Positions 33,580-42,145 of a stretch of DNA of 46,588 bases are shown one piece after another. The notes beneath the pieces are model-generated. The model saw only the letters and a program-made list of their open reading frames with translations, was not told the DNA's origin and searched no databases. The position numbers and the translations under genes were made by a program. How positions within the stretch are numbered: the first letter of the stretch is position 1; each line of letters starts with the position of its first letter. Origin of the DNA: Paludibacteraceae bacterium (GTDB taxonomy: Bacteria; Bacteroidota; Bacteroidia; Bacteroidales; Paludibacteraceae); NCBI GenBank assembly GCA_017479885.1, contig JAFVBR010000047.1, positions 1-46,588 of the forward strand, in the 5' to 3' direction.

Positions 33580-35277
33580 ATGGAGAAACCTGTAAATGCA
33601 TTTGTGCCGAATTTTCTGTTGGGAATAGCAGGTGGCATACAATATCTAAAACTTAAGTCTGTCAGCAAGAACCCGCGTAAGGCGAGTGAAAAGACACTGC
33701 GTGGCATATTGCAGTATGCCAAAGATACTGTATATGGCAAGGAGCACCACTTTGAAGAGATTTTGAAAGCAAAAGATGACAAGGAGTTGTACAGGCTTTA
33801 TCAGAAGTATGTTCCTGCTCAGGAATATGAGAGCCTGCGCCCGTATGTAGAGCGTCATAAACAAGGAGAAACAGATATTCTGTTCCCTGGCAAACCTGTT
33901 ATGTATGCTACAACGAGTGGTACAACCAAAGAACCAAAATGGGTGCCTATCACAAAAGTATATTTGAATTCTGTCTATGGCAAGATGACAAAGGTGTGGT
34001 TGTTCAACTTCATCAAGAACCGTCCGAAGGTTTTCACGGGAAAGATCGTCAGTATAGTTGGTAAGGTAATCGAGGGCTATGCACCCGATGGCACTGTCTT
34101 CGGCTCAGTGAGTGGTGTCACACAGCGCGATTGCCCTAAGTTCGTCAAGAAACTCTACGCTTCTCCTTCAGACATATTCTCTATTACAGATTACAATGCC
34201 CGCTACTATGCTATCATGCGTATGGGTATTGAAAGAAATATCACTCTGATAGTTACAGCAAATCCTTCCACCATCGTTGAGATGCAGAACAATGTAAATG
34301 AGTATTATGACCAATACGTCAAAGATATAGAGAAAGGTACAATCAATGCCAATCTCAACATCTCTCCAGAGATTCGTGCCGCGCTAATGCCGTACTTCAA
34401 ACCCAATCCTGAACGTGCTGCCGAATTGCGGGCTCTAAAAGAAAAGTATGGGCGAGTACTGCCCAAGCACTATTGGCCCAACATGCAAATACTTAACACT
34501 TGGAAGTGTGGTAATACAAAGGTTTATCTCGACAAGTTCAAAGACTCATTCCCCGAACAGATGTTGCATCAGGAATTTGGTTATTTCTCATCAGAATGCC
34601 GTTTCGGACTTGTACTTGACGATACCAACAATACGGTCCTTTTCCCGCATTTCCATTATTATGAGTTTGTGGAAGAGCATGACATAGAGAGCGAGAATCC
34701 TCATTACTTGCAACTGCATGAGTTGCAGGAGGGTAAGCGCTATTGTCCGTTCGTTACAACGTATGCAGGTTTGTATCGTTACAATATGAACGACCTGGTG
34801 GAAGTTGGTCCTAAATTTCAAAACACTCCCACAGTTCACATGATTCAGAAAGTTAATGGCATAGTTACTATGACAGGTGAGAAACTGCATGAGCGTCAAT
34901 TTATTGAAGCTGTACGTACTGCTGAGAAAGAATTGCAGATGCCGGTCAAGTTCTTTGTCGGATTTGCCGATTTGGACATCTCCGCCTACCATTTCTACTA
35001 TGAGTTTGAGAACCTGGATACCACTCAAAAGGAAGCAGAGTTATTCACTGGGAAAGTGGACGAAGTGTTGCAGCAAGTAAATATTGAATACAAAGCAAAG
35101 CGTGAATCATTCCGTGTGAAAGACCCTGTTACGCACCGTTTGCAGAAAGAATCGTTTGAGACTTTTAAGGCACAATGCATTGCTGAAGGTGCCCGTGACG
35201 GACAGTTCAAGATGAATCTGCTGATGCAAGACGAGAAACGTCATGCTAAGTTCAAGAAGTTGGTTATTGCCGACTGA
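33580..35277 (+). CDS. GH3-family enzyme, copy 2
   Basis: This 565-residue tandem paralogue of the preceding gene is alignable end to end, with the same motifs (YATTSGTTKEPKWVPIT, EGYAPDGTVFGSVSG, YRYNMNDLVEVG, MTGEKLHERQ). Most positions are identical and both N- and C-termini match, so the pair arose by tandem duplication and has since diverged, perhaps in acyl or amine preference. The catalytic motifs are intact in both. It is followed after 9 nt by the HAD gene. Confidence 0.87.
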   Translation: MEKPVNAFVPNFLLGIAGGIQYLKLKSVSKNPRKASEKTLRGILQYAKDTVYGKEHHFEEILKAKDDKELYRLYQKYVPAQEYESLRPYVERHKQGETDILFPGKPVMYATTSGTTKEPKWVPITKVYLNSVYGKMTKVWLFNFIKNRPKVFTGKIVSIVGKVIEGYAPDGTVFGSVSGVTQRDCPKFVKKLYASPSDIFSITDYNARYYAIMRMGIERNITLIVTANPSTIVEMQNNVNEYYDQYVKDIEKGTINANLNISPEIRAALMPYFKPNPERAAELRALKEKYGRVLPKHYWPNMQILNTWKCGNTKVYLDKFKDSFPEQMLHQEFGYFSSECRFGLVLDDTNNTVLFPHFHYYEFVEEHDIESENPHYLQLHELQEGKRYCPFVTTYAGLYRYNMNDLVEVGPKFQNTPTVHMIQKVNGIVTMTGEKLHERQFIEAVRTAEKELQMPVKFFVGFADLDISAYHFYYEFENLDTTQKEAELFTGKVDEVLQQVNIEYKAKRESFRVKDPVTHRLQKESFETFKAQCIAEGARDGQFKMNLLMQDEKRHAKFKKLVIAD

Positions 35278-35286
35278 CAACCGCTG

Positions 35287-35907
35287 ATGAAACAGTTGAG
35301 AATTGAAGATATTGATTTGGAAGGAATACGCGCAGTTGTATTCGATCTCGACGGTACGCTTTACGACAAGCGTTTTCTCCCGTTACGTCTTGTCGCAGGT
35401 GACTTGCACCATGCATTGTGGATCGCCTCGGAACGTCATGCCCGTCGTTTGCTGAAAGGACAGGACTTTGGTGATGCCGACACTTTCTATAAAACACTGT
35501 TCACTCACATATCTTCTCATCAGAATGTACCATATCTCAAGGTTAAAGAGTGGTATTTCGGACAATATCTACCTCTTACCATTGACATTTTGTATCAACA
35601 CTATGAAGCAGGTGCTTTTGTTATCCCTCTGCTCAGAGAATTGGACAAACGCAACATCAAAACTGCTGTGTTCTCAGACTATCGTTGCGTAGAAGATAAA
35701 ATAAGAGCAATCGGACTTGAATCCAAAATGTTTGACTATTGTCTGGCTGCACCTGAATTAGGAGGCCTCAAACCGAACAAAACTCTGTTTATGCGATTGC
35801 TGAAACTGATGCGGGTCAAACCTGAGCAGACTTTGATGATTGGTGACAGGGAAGACACTGACGGGCAAGGGGCCAAGAACGCAGGAATGAAATTCCTCAA
35901 GGTGTGA
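35287..35907 (+). CDS. HAD-family phosphatase
   Basis: The 206-residue protein has all four HAD motifs: DLDGTL (about 20-25, nucleophile Asp first), Ser in TAVFSDY, Lys in LGGLKPNKTLF, and GDREDTD at about 191-197. A helical cap sits between motifs I and II. The cap and size suggest a small phospho-metabolite phosphatase; in this operon a phospholipid or sphingoid-phosphate intermediate is possible. There is no signal peptide, so it is cytoplasmic. Confidence 0.85.
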   Translation: MKQLRIEDIDLEGIRAVVFDLDGTLYDKRFLPLRLVAGDLHHALWIASERHARRLLKGQDFGDADTFYKTLFTHISSHQNVPYLKVKEWYFGQYLPLTIDILYQHYEAGAFVIPLLRELDKRNIKTAVFSDYRCVEDKIRAIGLESKMFDYCLAAPELGGLKPNKTLFMRLLKLMRVKPEQTLMIGDREDTDGQGAKNAGMKFLKV

Positions 35908-35934
35908 CGGGAAACAATAAACGAAAAGATAATT

Positions 35935-36789
35935 ATGAATCTGCGATACGATAATCTGAAAGTGAGTAAGGGTGTATATGTACCTGAGATAGGAAAATCA
36001 TACCCTGAACATGGACCTGACAAGAGTCAGTTGCATCCTGTTTATATCGACAATCGTGTTTTCGATGAGACATATCCCTATCTTGACGATTCGTTCCGTT
36101 TCAAATTGAACAATTGGGTAGGGTACTATCTGTTTTTGTATCCTATAGTATTCACTGCAAACAGAATAAAGAACGGACTGAAAATACAAGGTAGAGAGAA
36201 CCTGAGAAAATGGAGGAAAGAACTCCGAAGAAACGGTGCAATCACCATAAGCAACCATTGCAACCGCCTTGATGCACCCGCAGTACTCAACGCTGTGTTT
36301 GCCAACCGACATACACGCATACCTATGTATGCGCCCAATTTCAACACCAAAGACCATTGGTACATGTGGGCCGTCGGCGGAATACCTGTTCCTGAATCGG
36401 GGATGCAGGCAATGAAATGTTTCAATGCCGCCTTTGATGAATTCAACCGCAGACATTGGTGGTTTCACATCTTTCCTGAAGCTGCGCGTTGGGACGGATA
36501 CAAACCCTTGCGTCCCTTCCAAAAAGGTGCATTCACCATGGCATACAAGTATGACAAACCATTGCTGCCGTGCGTTATAACTTTCCGTCCGAGAACCGGC
36601 ATATACAAACTGTTCGGGTCGGCTGACGAACCGTTGCTCACAGTCACTATAGGTGAACCCGTCTTCCCCGACAAGACTCAGCCGAGAAAACAGGAAGTGG
36701 ACAGACTGAGGGAGATATGCCACGTGAGAATGCAAAAGATGGCAGGTATAACGGAAAACACATGGCCTATAGTGCCTGAAAACGAATAA
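35935..36789 (+). CDS. PlsC-like lysophospholipid acyltransferase
   Basis: The 284-residue protein has the HX4D block as NHCNRLD (about 102-108), the downstream Arg block at TRIPMYAPN, and FPEAAR in place of FPEGTR. The late VITFRP segment is also present. A single hydrophobic stretch near residue 63-75 (YYLFLYPIVFTA) suggests membrane association. It should transfer an acyl chain to a hydroxyl of a glycerolipid or sphingolipid-like acceptor; the FPEA variant may alter specificity. It lies within the operon (27 nt before and after). Confidence 0.83.
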   Translation: MNLRYDNLKVSKGVYVPEIGKSYPEHGPDKSQLHPVYIDNRVFDETYPYLDDSFRFKLNNWVGYYLFLYPIVFTANRIKNGLKIQGRENLRKWRKELRRNGAITISNHCNRLDAPAVLNAVFANRHTRIPMYAPNFNTKDHWYMWAVGGIPVPESGMQAMKCFNAAFDEFNRRHWWFHIFPEAARWDGYKPLRPFQKGAFTMAYKYDKPLLPCVITFRPRTGIYKLFGSADEPLLTVTIGEPVFPDKTQPRKQEVDRLREICHVRMQKMAGITENTWPIVPENE

Positions 36790-36816
36790 AACGAAACAAA
36801 AGATTAGAATAAATAT

Positions 36817-38001
36817 ATGGATCTATTTGACAAATGTAACTATGAGCTGTTGAATCGCTCAAGAGAATTGGGTGTTTATCCCTATTTCCATGAACTACAG
36901 TCACGTCAAGCCCCTATCGTCACCATGGAAGGACGTCGGGTAATTATGCTTGGCAGCAACAACTATCTTGGATTGACAGAAGATGACGATGTGATAGAAG
37001 CCGGTATCAATGCCTTATATAAATATGGTACAGGTTGTTCAGGTTCGCGTTTTCTCAATGGTACACTCGACCTTCATAAGGAACTCGAAAGAGAACTCGC
37101 CGAGTTTATGGGCAAGGAAGACTGTATGACTTGTGCAACCGGTTTTCAGTCGAATTTGGCAATCATCTCGGCTATTGCAGGCAGAAACGACTACATTCTC
37201 AACGACAAAGAGAACCATGCCTCTATTTACGATGCATGCAGACTAAGTTTCGCTACCACTCTGCGCTACAACCATAGCGATATGGAAGATCTTGAGAAAC
37301 AGTTGAAAAGAATTCCTGACACGGCAGGCAAACTGATAGTCACCGACGGTGTGTTTTCTATGCGCGGAGATATATGCAAGTTGCCTGAAATCTGTGCATT
37401 GGCAGAGAAATACGGAGCAAGAGTGATGGTTGACGATGCACACGGATTTGGCGTTCTTGGCAATGGAGGACGCGGTACTGCCGACTACTTCGGCTTAACC
37501 GACAAAGTTGACATCATTATGCTCACCTTCTCCAAGTCGCTTGCTTCGATAGGCGGTTGTATGCTTACTTCTCATCATGTGGCAGATTGGCTCAGACATG
37601 TATCCCGACCATTTATCTTCTCAGCCAGCATGACTCCGGCATCCACAGCAACAGCACTTACAGCACTACGCAAACTTAAGGCACATCCTGAAATGTGTGA
37701 TAATCTGAAAAACATATCTGCCTATTTCCGCAAAGGCCTGCTCGACAACGGAGTGAGGATAATTGACGCACCGACACCTATAGTACCCATCTTCACCTAC
37801 AACTCTCTTGACACTTTCTACTATGGCAAACGTTTGTTTGAGGAGGGTGTGTACGTAAATCCCGTCATTGCTCCTGCTTGTGTGGAAGGCGAGTGCCTGC
37901 TTCGTTCTACTCTGATGGCAACACATACCGAACCTGTTGTAGATGAGGCTGTTCAGATTATTAGCAACGTGCTCAAACAGGGTATTCCTGAAACTTGGTA
38001 A
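36817..38001 (+). CDS. spt: Serine palmitoyltransferase-like alpha-oxoamine synthase
   Basis: This 394-residue PLP enzyme is of the alpha-oxoamine synthase family. It has YGTGCSGSRFLNGTLDLH (69-86), the stacking His in KENHASIYD (H134), VDDAHGFGVLG (205-215) and the PLP lysine K240 in TFSKSLASIGG. The beginning GVYPYFHELQSRQAPIVTMEGR resembles known Bacteroides serine palmitoyltransferase better than 8-amino-7-oxononanoate or 2-amino-3-ketobutyrate enzymes, and no biotin genes are nearby. It would condense serine with an acyl-CoA or acyl-ACP to give a 3-keto sphingoid base. The reductase gene follows after 3 nt. Confidence 0.85.
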   Translation: MDLFDKCNYELLNRSRELGVYPYFHELQSRQAPIVTMEGRRVIMLGSNNYLGLTEDDDVIEAGINALYKYGTGCSGSRFLNGTLDLHKELERELAEFMGKEDCMTCATGFQSNLAIISAIAGRNDYILNDKENHASIYDACRLSFATTLRYNHSDMEDLEKQLKRIPDTAGKLIVTDGVFSMRGDICKLPEICALAEKYGARVMVDDAHGFGVLGNGGRGTADYFGLTDKVDIIMLTFSKSLASIGGCMLTSHHVADWLRHVSRPFIFSASMTPASTATALTALRKLKAHPEMCDNLKNISAYFRKGLLDNGVRIIDAPTPIVPIFTYNSLDTFYYGKRLFEEGVYVNPVIAPACVEGECLLRSTLMATHTEPVVDEAVQIISNVLKQGIPETW

Positions 38002-38004
38002 GAC

Positions 38005-38790
38005 ATGAAACAGGTTGTGATTATTACCGGCGGCTCTTCAGGTATAGGCAAAGCTGCTGCAGAGTTGTTTGCAAAGAAAGGTTATTCCGTTTATGAGTTC
38101 TCAAGAAGCGGCAAATCTGCAGACAGTATATGTCATGTGGATTGTGATGTGACCAATGAAGAGCAGGTGAAAAAGGCTGTGGAACTTGTTGCAGACAAAG
38201 AGGGCAGGGTTGATGTGCTTGTAAGCAATGCAGGATACGGAATTTCAGGAGCTGTAGAGTTCACAAGAACAGAAGATGCCAAACGTCAGTTTGACGTGAA
38301 TTTCTTCGGAGCACTTAATGTGGTGAAGGCAGTACTGCCGATAATGCGCAGCCGCAAACAGGGCAGAATTGTATTTACAAGCAGTGTGGCAGCAGTCCTG
38401 AGCATCCCGTATCAGTCCTTCTATTCTGCATCCAAATCCGCCATCAACGCCCTTGCTTTGGCATTGAGAAACGAGGTCGCAGAGTTCGGAATAACCGTTA
38501 CTGCCCTCATGCCGGGCGATGTAAGCACCGGATTCACTGCGGCGAGAGATAAAAGTGTGGCAGGCGAACAAGTTTATACACACATGCGCAAAGCAGTTGC
38601 AGCAATGGAGAAAGACGAGCAAAGCGGGATGAGTTCCGAGTATTTGGCACTACAACTCTACAAAGCGGCTACAAAGCGTAATCCGAAGCCTCTATATACT
38701 GCGGGCGTGCAGTACAGGATATTTGTAGTTTTGGAAAAACTGTTGCCTAAACGACTGAGCAATTGGATTGTTGGTCTTTTATACAGATAA
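38005..38790 (+). CDS. Short-chain dehydrogenase/reductase, candidate 3-ketosphinganine reductase
   Basis: This is a 261-residue classical SDR with NAD(P)-binding TGGSSGIG (8-15), NAG (75-77), a catalytic Ser near 127, and Y140 and K144 in YSASK. The hydrophobic C-terminal end (RIFVVLEKLLPKRLSNWIVGLLYR region) could attach it to the membrane, as in sphinganine reductases. Its position immediately after the SPT-like gene makes reduction of the 3-keto group to dihydrosphingosine the natural guess; sequence alone cannot prove the substrate. It is the last gene of the operon. Confidence 0.82.
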   Translation: MKQVVIITGGSSGIGKAAAELFAKKGYSVYEFSRSGKSADSICHVDCDVTNEEQVKKAVELVADKEGRVDVLVSNAGYGISGAVEFTRTEDAKRQFDVNFFGALNVVKAVLPIMRSRKQGRIVFTSSVAAVLSIPYQSFYSASKSAINALALALRNEVAEFGITVTALMPGDVSTGFTAARDKSVAGEQVYTHMRKAVAAMEKDEQSGMSSEYLALQLYKAATKRNPKPLYTAGVQYRIFVVLEKLLPKRLSNWIVGLLYR

Positions 38791-38792
38791 AG

Positions 38793-38824
38793 TTTGCATA
38801 ATTCAGAATTAAGCAGTACCTTTG
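38793..38824 (+). promoter_or_regulatory. Promoter of tRNA-Gly / V-ATPase B
   Basis: TTTG lies at 38793-38796 and TACCTTTG at 38817-38824, with a 20 bp spacer. The following ~100 nt contain AATAGTAAATA-type repeats and no gene before the tRNA. Confidence 0.75.
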
Positions 38825-38927
38825 CAAACTGAAAAAGATGTTCACTTGGTTCGAAACAGTCAATATTCAATAGTCAATATAGTAAATATAAATAGTAAAT
38901 AGTAAATGGTAAATATCCAATAGTCTT

Positions 38928-38998
38928 GCGGCATTAGCACATCGGTAGTGCATGAGCTTCCCAAGCTTAGGAGGTGGGTTCGACTCCCATATGCCGCT
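38928..38998 (+). tRNA. tRNA-Gly (anticodon CCC)
   Basis: A cloverleaf of 71 nt without encoded CCA. The acceptor is GCGGCAT (38928-38934) with ATGCCGC (38991-38997) and discriminator T. The D stem is GCAC/GTGC, the anticodon stem TGAGC/GCTTA with loop TTCCCAA, and the T stem GTGGG/CCCAT with the TTCGACT loop. The anticodon is CCC, reading GGG. Confidence 0.95.
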
Positions 38999-39015
38999 CT
39001 TATTACAATTATACT

Positions 39016-40332
39016 ATGGCAAAAGCATTTCAGAAAATTTATACGCAGATTACTGCTATCACGAAAGCCACTTGCTCACTCAAGGCACAGGGAGTCGGCA
39101 ACGATGAGTTGGCAACAGTAAACGGCAAGTTGGCTCAGGTTGTAAAAATCATGGGTGACGATGTCACACTGCAGGTGTTTGAGGGTACAGAGGGTATTCC
39201 TACCGATGCCGAAGTGGTATTCTTGGGCAAAGCGCCGTCTCTTCGCGTAAGCGACCAATTGGCAGGACGTTTCTTCAATGCCTATGGCGACCCAATTGAC
39301 GGAGGACCCGAGGTGGAAGGCGAAGAAGTGGAAATCGGCGGACCTTCGGTTAATCCGGTCCGCAGAAAGCAACCGTCTGAACTGATTGCAACAGGTATTG
39401 CAGGTATCGACCTTAACAACACTTTGGTCTCCGGACAGAAGATTCCGTTCTTTGCTGACCCAGACCAACCATATAATCAGGTTATGGCGAACGTTGCTCT
39501 GCGTGCTGAGGCCGACAAGATTATTCTCGGCGGTATGGGTCTGACTAACGATGACTACCTGTATTTCAAAAATGTGTTCTCCAATGCCGGAGTGCTTGAC
39601 CGCATTGTGTCCTTTGTCAACACAACTGAGAATCCTCCTGTAGAGCGTCTGCTTATTCCTGATATGGCTCTTACTGCAGCAGAGTATTTTGCTGTGCAGA
39701 AAAACGAGAAGGTACTCGTCTTGCTGACCGACATGACGCTTTATGCCGATGCACTTGCCATTGTGAGCAACCGTATGGATCAGATTCCTTCCAAGGACTC
39801 TATGCCGGGTTCTCTTTACAGTGACCTTGCAAAAATATATGAGAAGGCTGTTCAGTTCCCCACAGGCGGTTCGATAACTATCATTGCTGTCACTACGCTC
39901 TCAGGCGGAGATATCACCCATGCTATTCCCGACAATACAGGTTACATTACCGAGGGTCAGTTGTATCTGCGTCGCGACTCTGATATCGGTAAGGTTATTG
40001 TTGACCCGTTCCGCTCACTGAGCCGTCTGAAACAACTTGTGGCAGGCAAGAAAACACGCGAAGACCATCCGCAAGTGATGAATGCCGCTGTTCGTCTGTA
40101 CGCGGACGCCGCAAATGCCAAAACCAAACTTGAGAACGGTTTCGACCTTACTGACTACGACAACCGCTGCCTGCAGTTTGCAAAAGACTATTCCGACAAG
40201 ATTTTGGCGATAGATGTCAATATCAACACCACAGAAATGCTTGATGTGGCATGGCAATTGTTTGCCAAGCACTTCCGTCCTGAGGAAGTTAATATCAAGC
40301 AGGCATTGGTTGACAAATATTGGGGCAAATAA
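39016..40332 (+). CDS. ntpB: V-type ATP synthase subunit B
   Basis: This is the non-catalytic nucleotide-site subunit of the V1 head, 438 residues. It shows the beta-barrel start (FQKIYTQITAITKATCSLK), the core GRFFNAYGDPIDGG, ELIATGIAGIDLNNTLVSGQKIP (where catalytic subunits have a P-loop, absent here), and the LTDMTLYADAL and SLSRLK segments. The start 17 nt after the tRNA gives the correct family N-terminus. Its usual neighbours, A upstream and D downstream, are not here; D-I-K lies 27 kb away and A and E are outside the window. The stop codon lies inside a terminator. Confidence 0.95.
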   Translation: MAKAFQKIYTQITAITKATCSLKAQGVGNDELATVNGKLAQVVKIMGDDVTLQVFEGTEGIPTDAEVVFLGKAPSLRVSDQLAGRFFNAYGDPIDGGPEVEGEEVEIGGPSVNPVRRKQPSELIATGIAGIDLNNTLVSGQKIPFFADPDQPYNQVMANVALRAEADKIILGGMGLTNDDYLYFKNVFSNAGVLDRIVSFVNTTENPPVERLLIPDMALTAAEYFAVQKNEKVLVLLTDMTLYADALAIVSNRMDQIPSKDSMPGSLYSDLAKIYEKAVQFPTGGSITIIAVTTLSGGDITHAIPDNTGYITEGQLYLRRDSDIGKVIVDPFRSLSRLKQLVAGKKTREDHPQVMNAAVRLYADAANAKTKLENGFDLTDYDNRCLQFAKDYSDKILAIDVNINTTEMLDVAWQLFAKHFRPEEVNIKQALVDKYWGK

Positions 40333-40347
40333 TTTTGCCCCTTTTTT
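40322..40347 (+). terminator. Terminator overlapping the ntpB stop codon
   Basis: GGGGCAAA (40322-40329) pairs with TTTGCCCC (40334-40341), followed by six T. The TAA stop (40330-40332) is in the loop, so a ribosome at the stop would cover the hairpin. Confidence 0.85.
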
Positions 40348-40359
40348 ATTGCATAGGTT

Positions 40360-42012
40360 ATGACGAAAAAGAAACATATTATATTGTGGTCGGTACTTGC
40401 AGTCGTTGCCATACTGATTACAATTGCCGTGCTGTATGCTGACAAGATTGTGACTTCTGTTGCCGATGCCGAGTTGCACAAAGCACTTAACAAAAATCAG
40501 TACATTCAAGTTGATTACTCTGATTTGCGTGTACGCCTTGTGGCAGGAAGCATATCTGCAAAAGATATCACTTGCCGTATCGTTGCCAAAGAGCAACCGC
40601 TGAAAGACACTATCGCACAGCAAATAAGCGTTGAATATATCGATGTACACGGAATCAATTGGTTAAACCTGCGAAAGAAACAGCTTGATATTCACAACAT
40701 AACTCTCAAATCTCCGCAAGCGGAAATCATTTTGCCACCCAAACAGAAAAACAAGGTCGCAGCAACTACCGACACTGCCGATGTCAAGAAGAGCAGCATC
40801 TCCAACTATATCTCGTCTGTCGAAGTACATAAGGTGAAGATTTCAGGCGGAACAGTCAGCCTGAAGAGACTTGAGAATAAATTTGCATTGCGCACCGACT
40901 CAGTTACCCTGAAATTTAATGACTTGAGATACGACATTGCGCAGAAAGAGTTCACCTACAATGACTCTGTTTACTCGGTTGCACTCCGGAACTTTGCTCT
41001 AACAGGCTCCGACGGACTCTTTGCAGTTGCAATTGGCAGTGCAAATACTGAAGATGCAGGCAAAGTGAAGGTCAATAAACTTCGTGTGAACAACACGTGC
41101 AAGAAAGAGAATCTTGCAAAGGCAAAAGGCAAAGTGCCTGTAACATGGGTGGATGCGGAGATTACGGAGTTAACGACCTCTGATGTCAATCTTATAAGAC
41201 AAGTCGTCAACAAATCAGTTGATATAGAGAAGGTCGACATATCAGGAAAGAAAGTGCAACTATATCGTGATTTGCAATATCCTCCAAAGAAACCATATAA
41301 GATGCTTCAGGAGGCGATTGTTAATATTCCGATACCTGTACATGTGGGCGAAGTCAGGTTGGCAATGAAGGATTTAGCAGTAGGTCTTACACGTGACGGC
41401 AGCCATGTAGGCAGACTCGCTCTCAACGATGTTCACCTTAATGCCGACAATTTCAGCAATGCTACCGGCAATGTGCTCAAGACTCATATCATCGGAAATT
41501 TGTCAGGCTCCAAGGCTGACATGCATTTGAATCTCAAGAATGACAAAGCATGCACATTTACCTATACTTTTGAAGCCAACAACTTGAGAGGAAGTGCGTT
41601 GGATGATTTCCTGCATCCAATCTCAGGTGCTACCGTTTCTGCCGATATCCATAGCGTAAACATTCAGACCAAAGGTGACAAAGATATAAATGTCGGAACA
41701 TTCTGCATGCTTTACGATAGTCTCCATGTTCATATTACCAAAGAAGATGCTCCCATTGAGCGTCTTGCAAAGAATGCAGGAATAATCAACTTCTTTGCTC
41801 CTGCTATCATTCATAAGTCAAATCCGCGTAGTCCGAATGGGCAGCCGTATGTGGCAACTGTCAACAACAGGCGCAATCCGCAGAAGAACTTTATGGCTTA
41901 TGTCATGTCGCCATTCATGGACGGAATTATGCATACCGTGCTGCCTGAAGGCATATATCAGTCAATCAAGATAAAAATGACGGCTGACAATCCTCCGGCA
42001 AAGAAGCAATAA
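40360..42012 (+). CDS. AsmA-like envelope protein
   Basis: The 550-residue protein has one N-terminal transmembrane helix (about 6-27, IILWSVLAVVAILITIAVLY), then a long beta-rich periplasmic part with repeated hydrophobic strands of the AsmA/DUF748 type (VEYIDVHGINWLNLRKKQLDIHNI; HVGEVRLAMKDLAVGL). The C-terminal pieces include FMAYVMSPFMDGIMHTVLPEG. AsmA-like proteins are implicated in lipid or outer-membrane transport between membranes; the role here is not established. It begins 13 nt after the terminator of ntpB, and no separate promoter is clear, so it may depend on read-through. Confidence 0.7.
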   Translation: MTKKKHIILWSVLAVVAILITIAVLYADKIVTSVADAELHKALNKNQYIQVDYSDLRVRLVAGSISAKDITCRIVAKEQPLKDTIAQQISVEYIDVHGINWLNLRKKQLDIHNITLKSPQAEIILPPKQKNKVAATTDTADVKKSSISNYISSVEVHKVKISGGTVSLKRLENKFALRTDSVTLKFNDLRYDIAQKEFTYNDSVYSVALRNFALTGSDGLFAVAIGSANTEDAGKVKVNKLRVNNTCKKENLAKAKGKVPVTWVDAEITELTTSDVNLIRQVVNKSVDIEKVDISGKKVQLYRDLQYPPKKPYKMLQEAIVNIPIPVHVGEVRLAMKDLAVGLTRDGSHVGRLALNDVHLNADNFSNATGNVLKTHIIGNLSGSKADMHLNLKNDKACTFTYTFEANNLRGSALDDFLHPISGATVSADIHSVNIQTKGDKDINVGTFCMLYDSLHVHITKEDAPIERLAKNAGIINFFAPAIIHKSNPRSPNGQPYVATVNNRRNPQKNFMAYVMSPFMDGIMHTVLPEGIYQSIKIKMTADNPPAKKQ

Positions 42013-42021
42013 AGAAACGGT

Positions 42022-42045
42022 AGAGCCATAATATATTATGGCTCT
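42022..42045. repeat. Perfect 24-bp palindrome after the AsmA-like gene
   Basis: AGAGCCATAATA is followed directly by its reverse complement, with no loop. No T run follows, so it may be a protein-binding site or an RNA 3' stabilising hairpin. Confidence 0.7.
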
Positions 42046-42107
42046 GCAAGCGTTACTATGCAACCTGACTATTCAACAACTCATCAAATAATCAATTCAC
42101 CAATTAT

Positions 42108-42139
42108 AAAGCCTCTCTCATGTACGGAGGGGCTTTTAT
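42108..42139. terminator. Bidirectional terminator between convergent genes
   Basis: AAAGCCTCTC (42108-42117) pairs with GAGGGGCTTT (42127-42136), with T on the right and A on the left. It serves the AsmA-like gene and the opposing GDPD gene. Confidence 0.8.
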
Positions 42140-42145
42140 TTGTGT

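Noticed and set aside
36817-38001. 8-amino-7-oxononanoate synthase (bioF).
   Set aside because: It is the same enzyme family, but the N-terminus and operon partners (SDR, GH3, acyltransferase) fit a sphingoid-base synthase better and no biotin genes adjoin.
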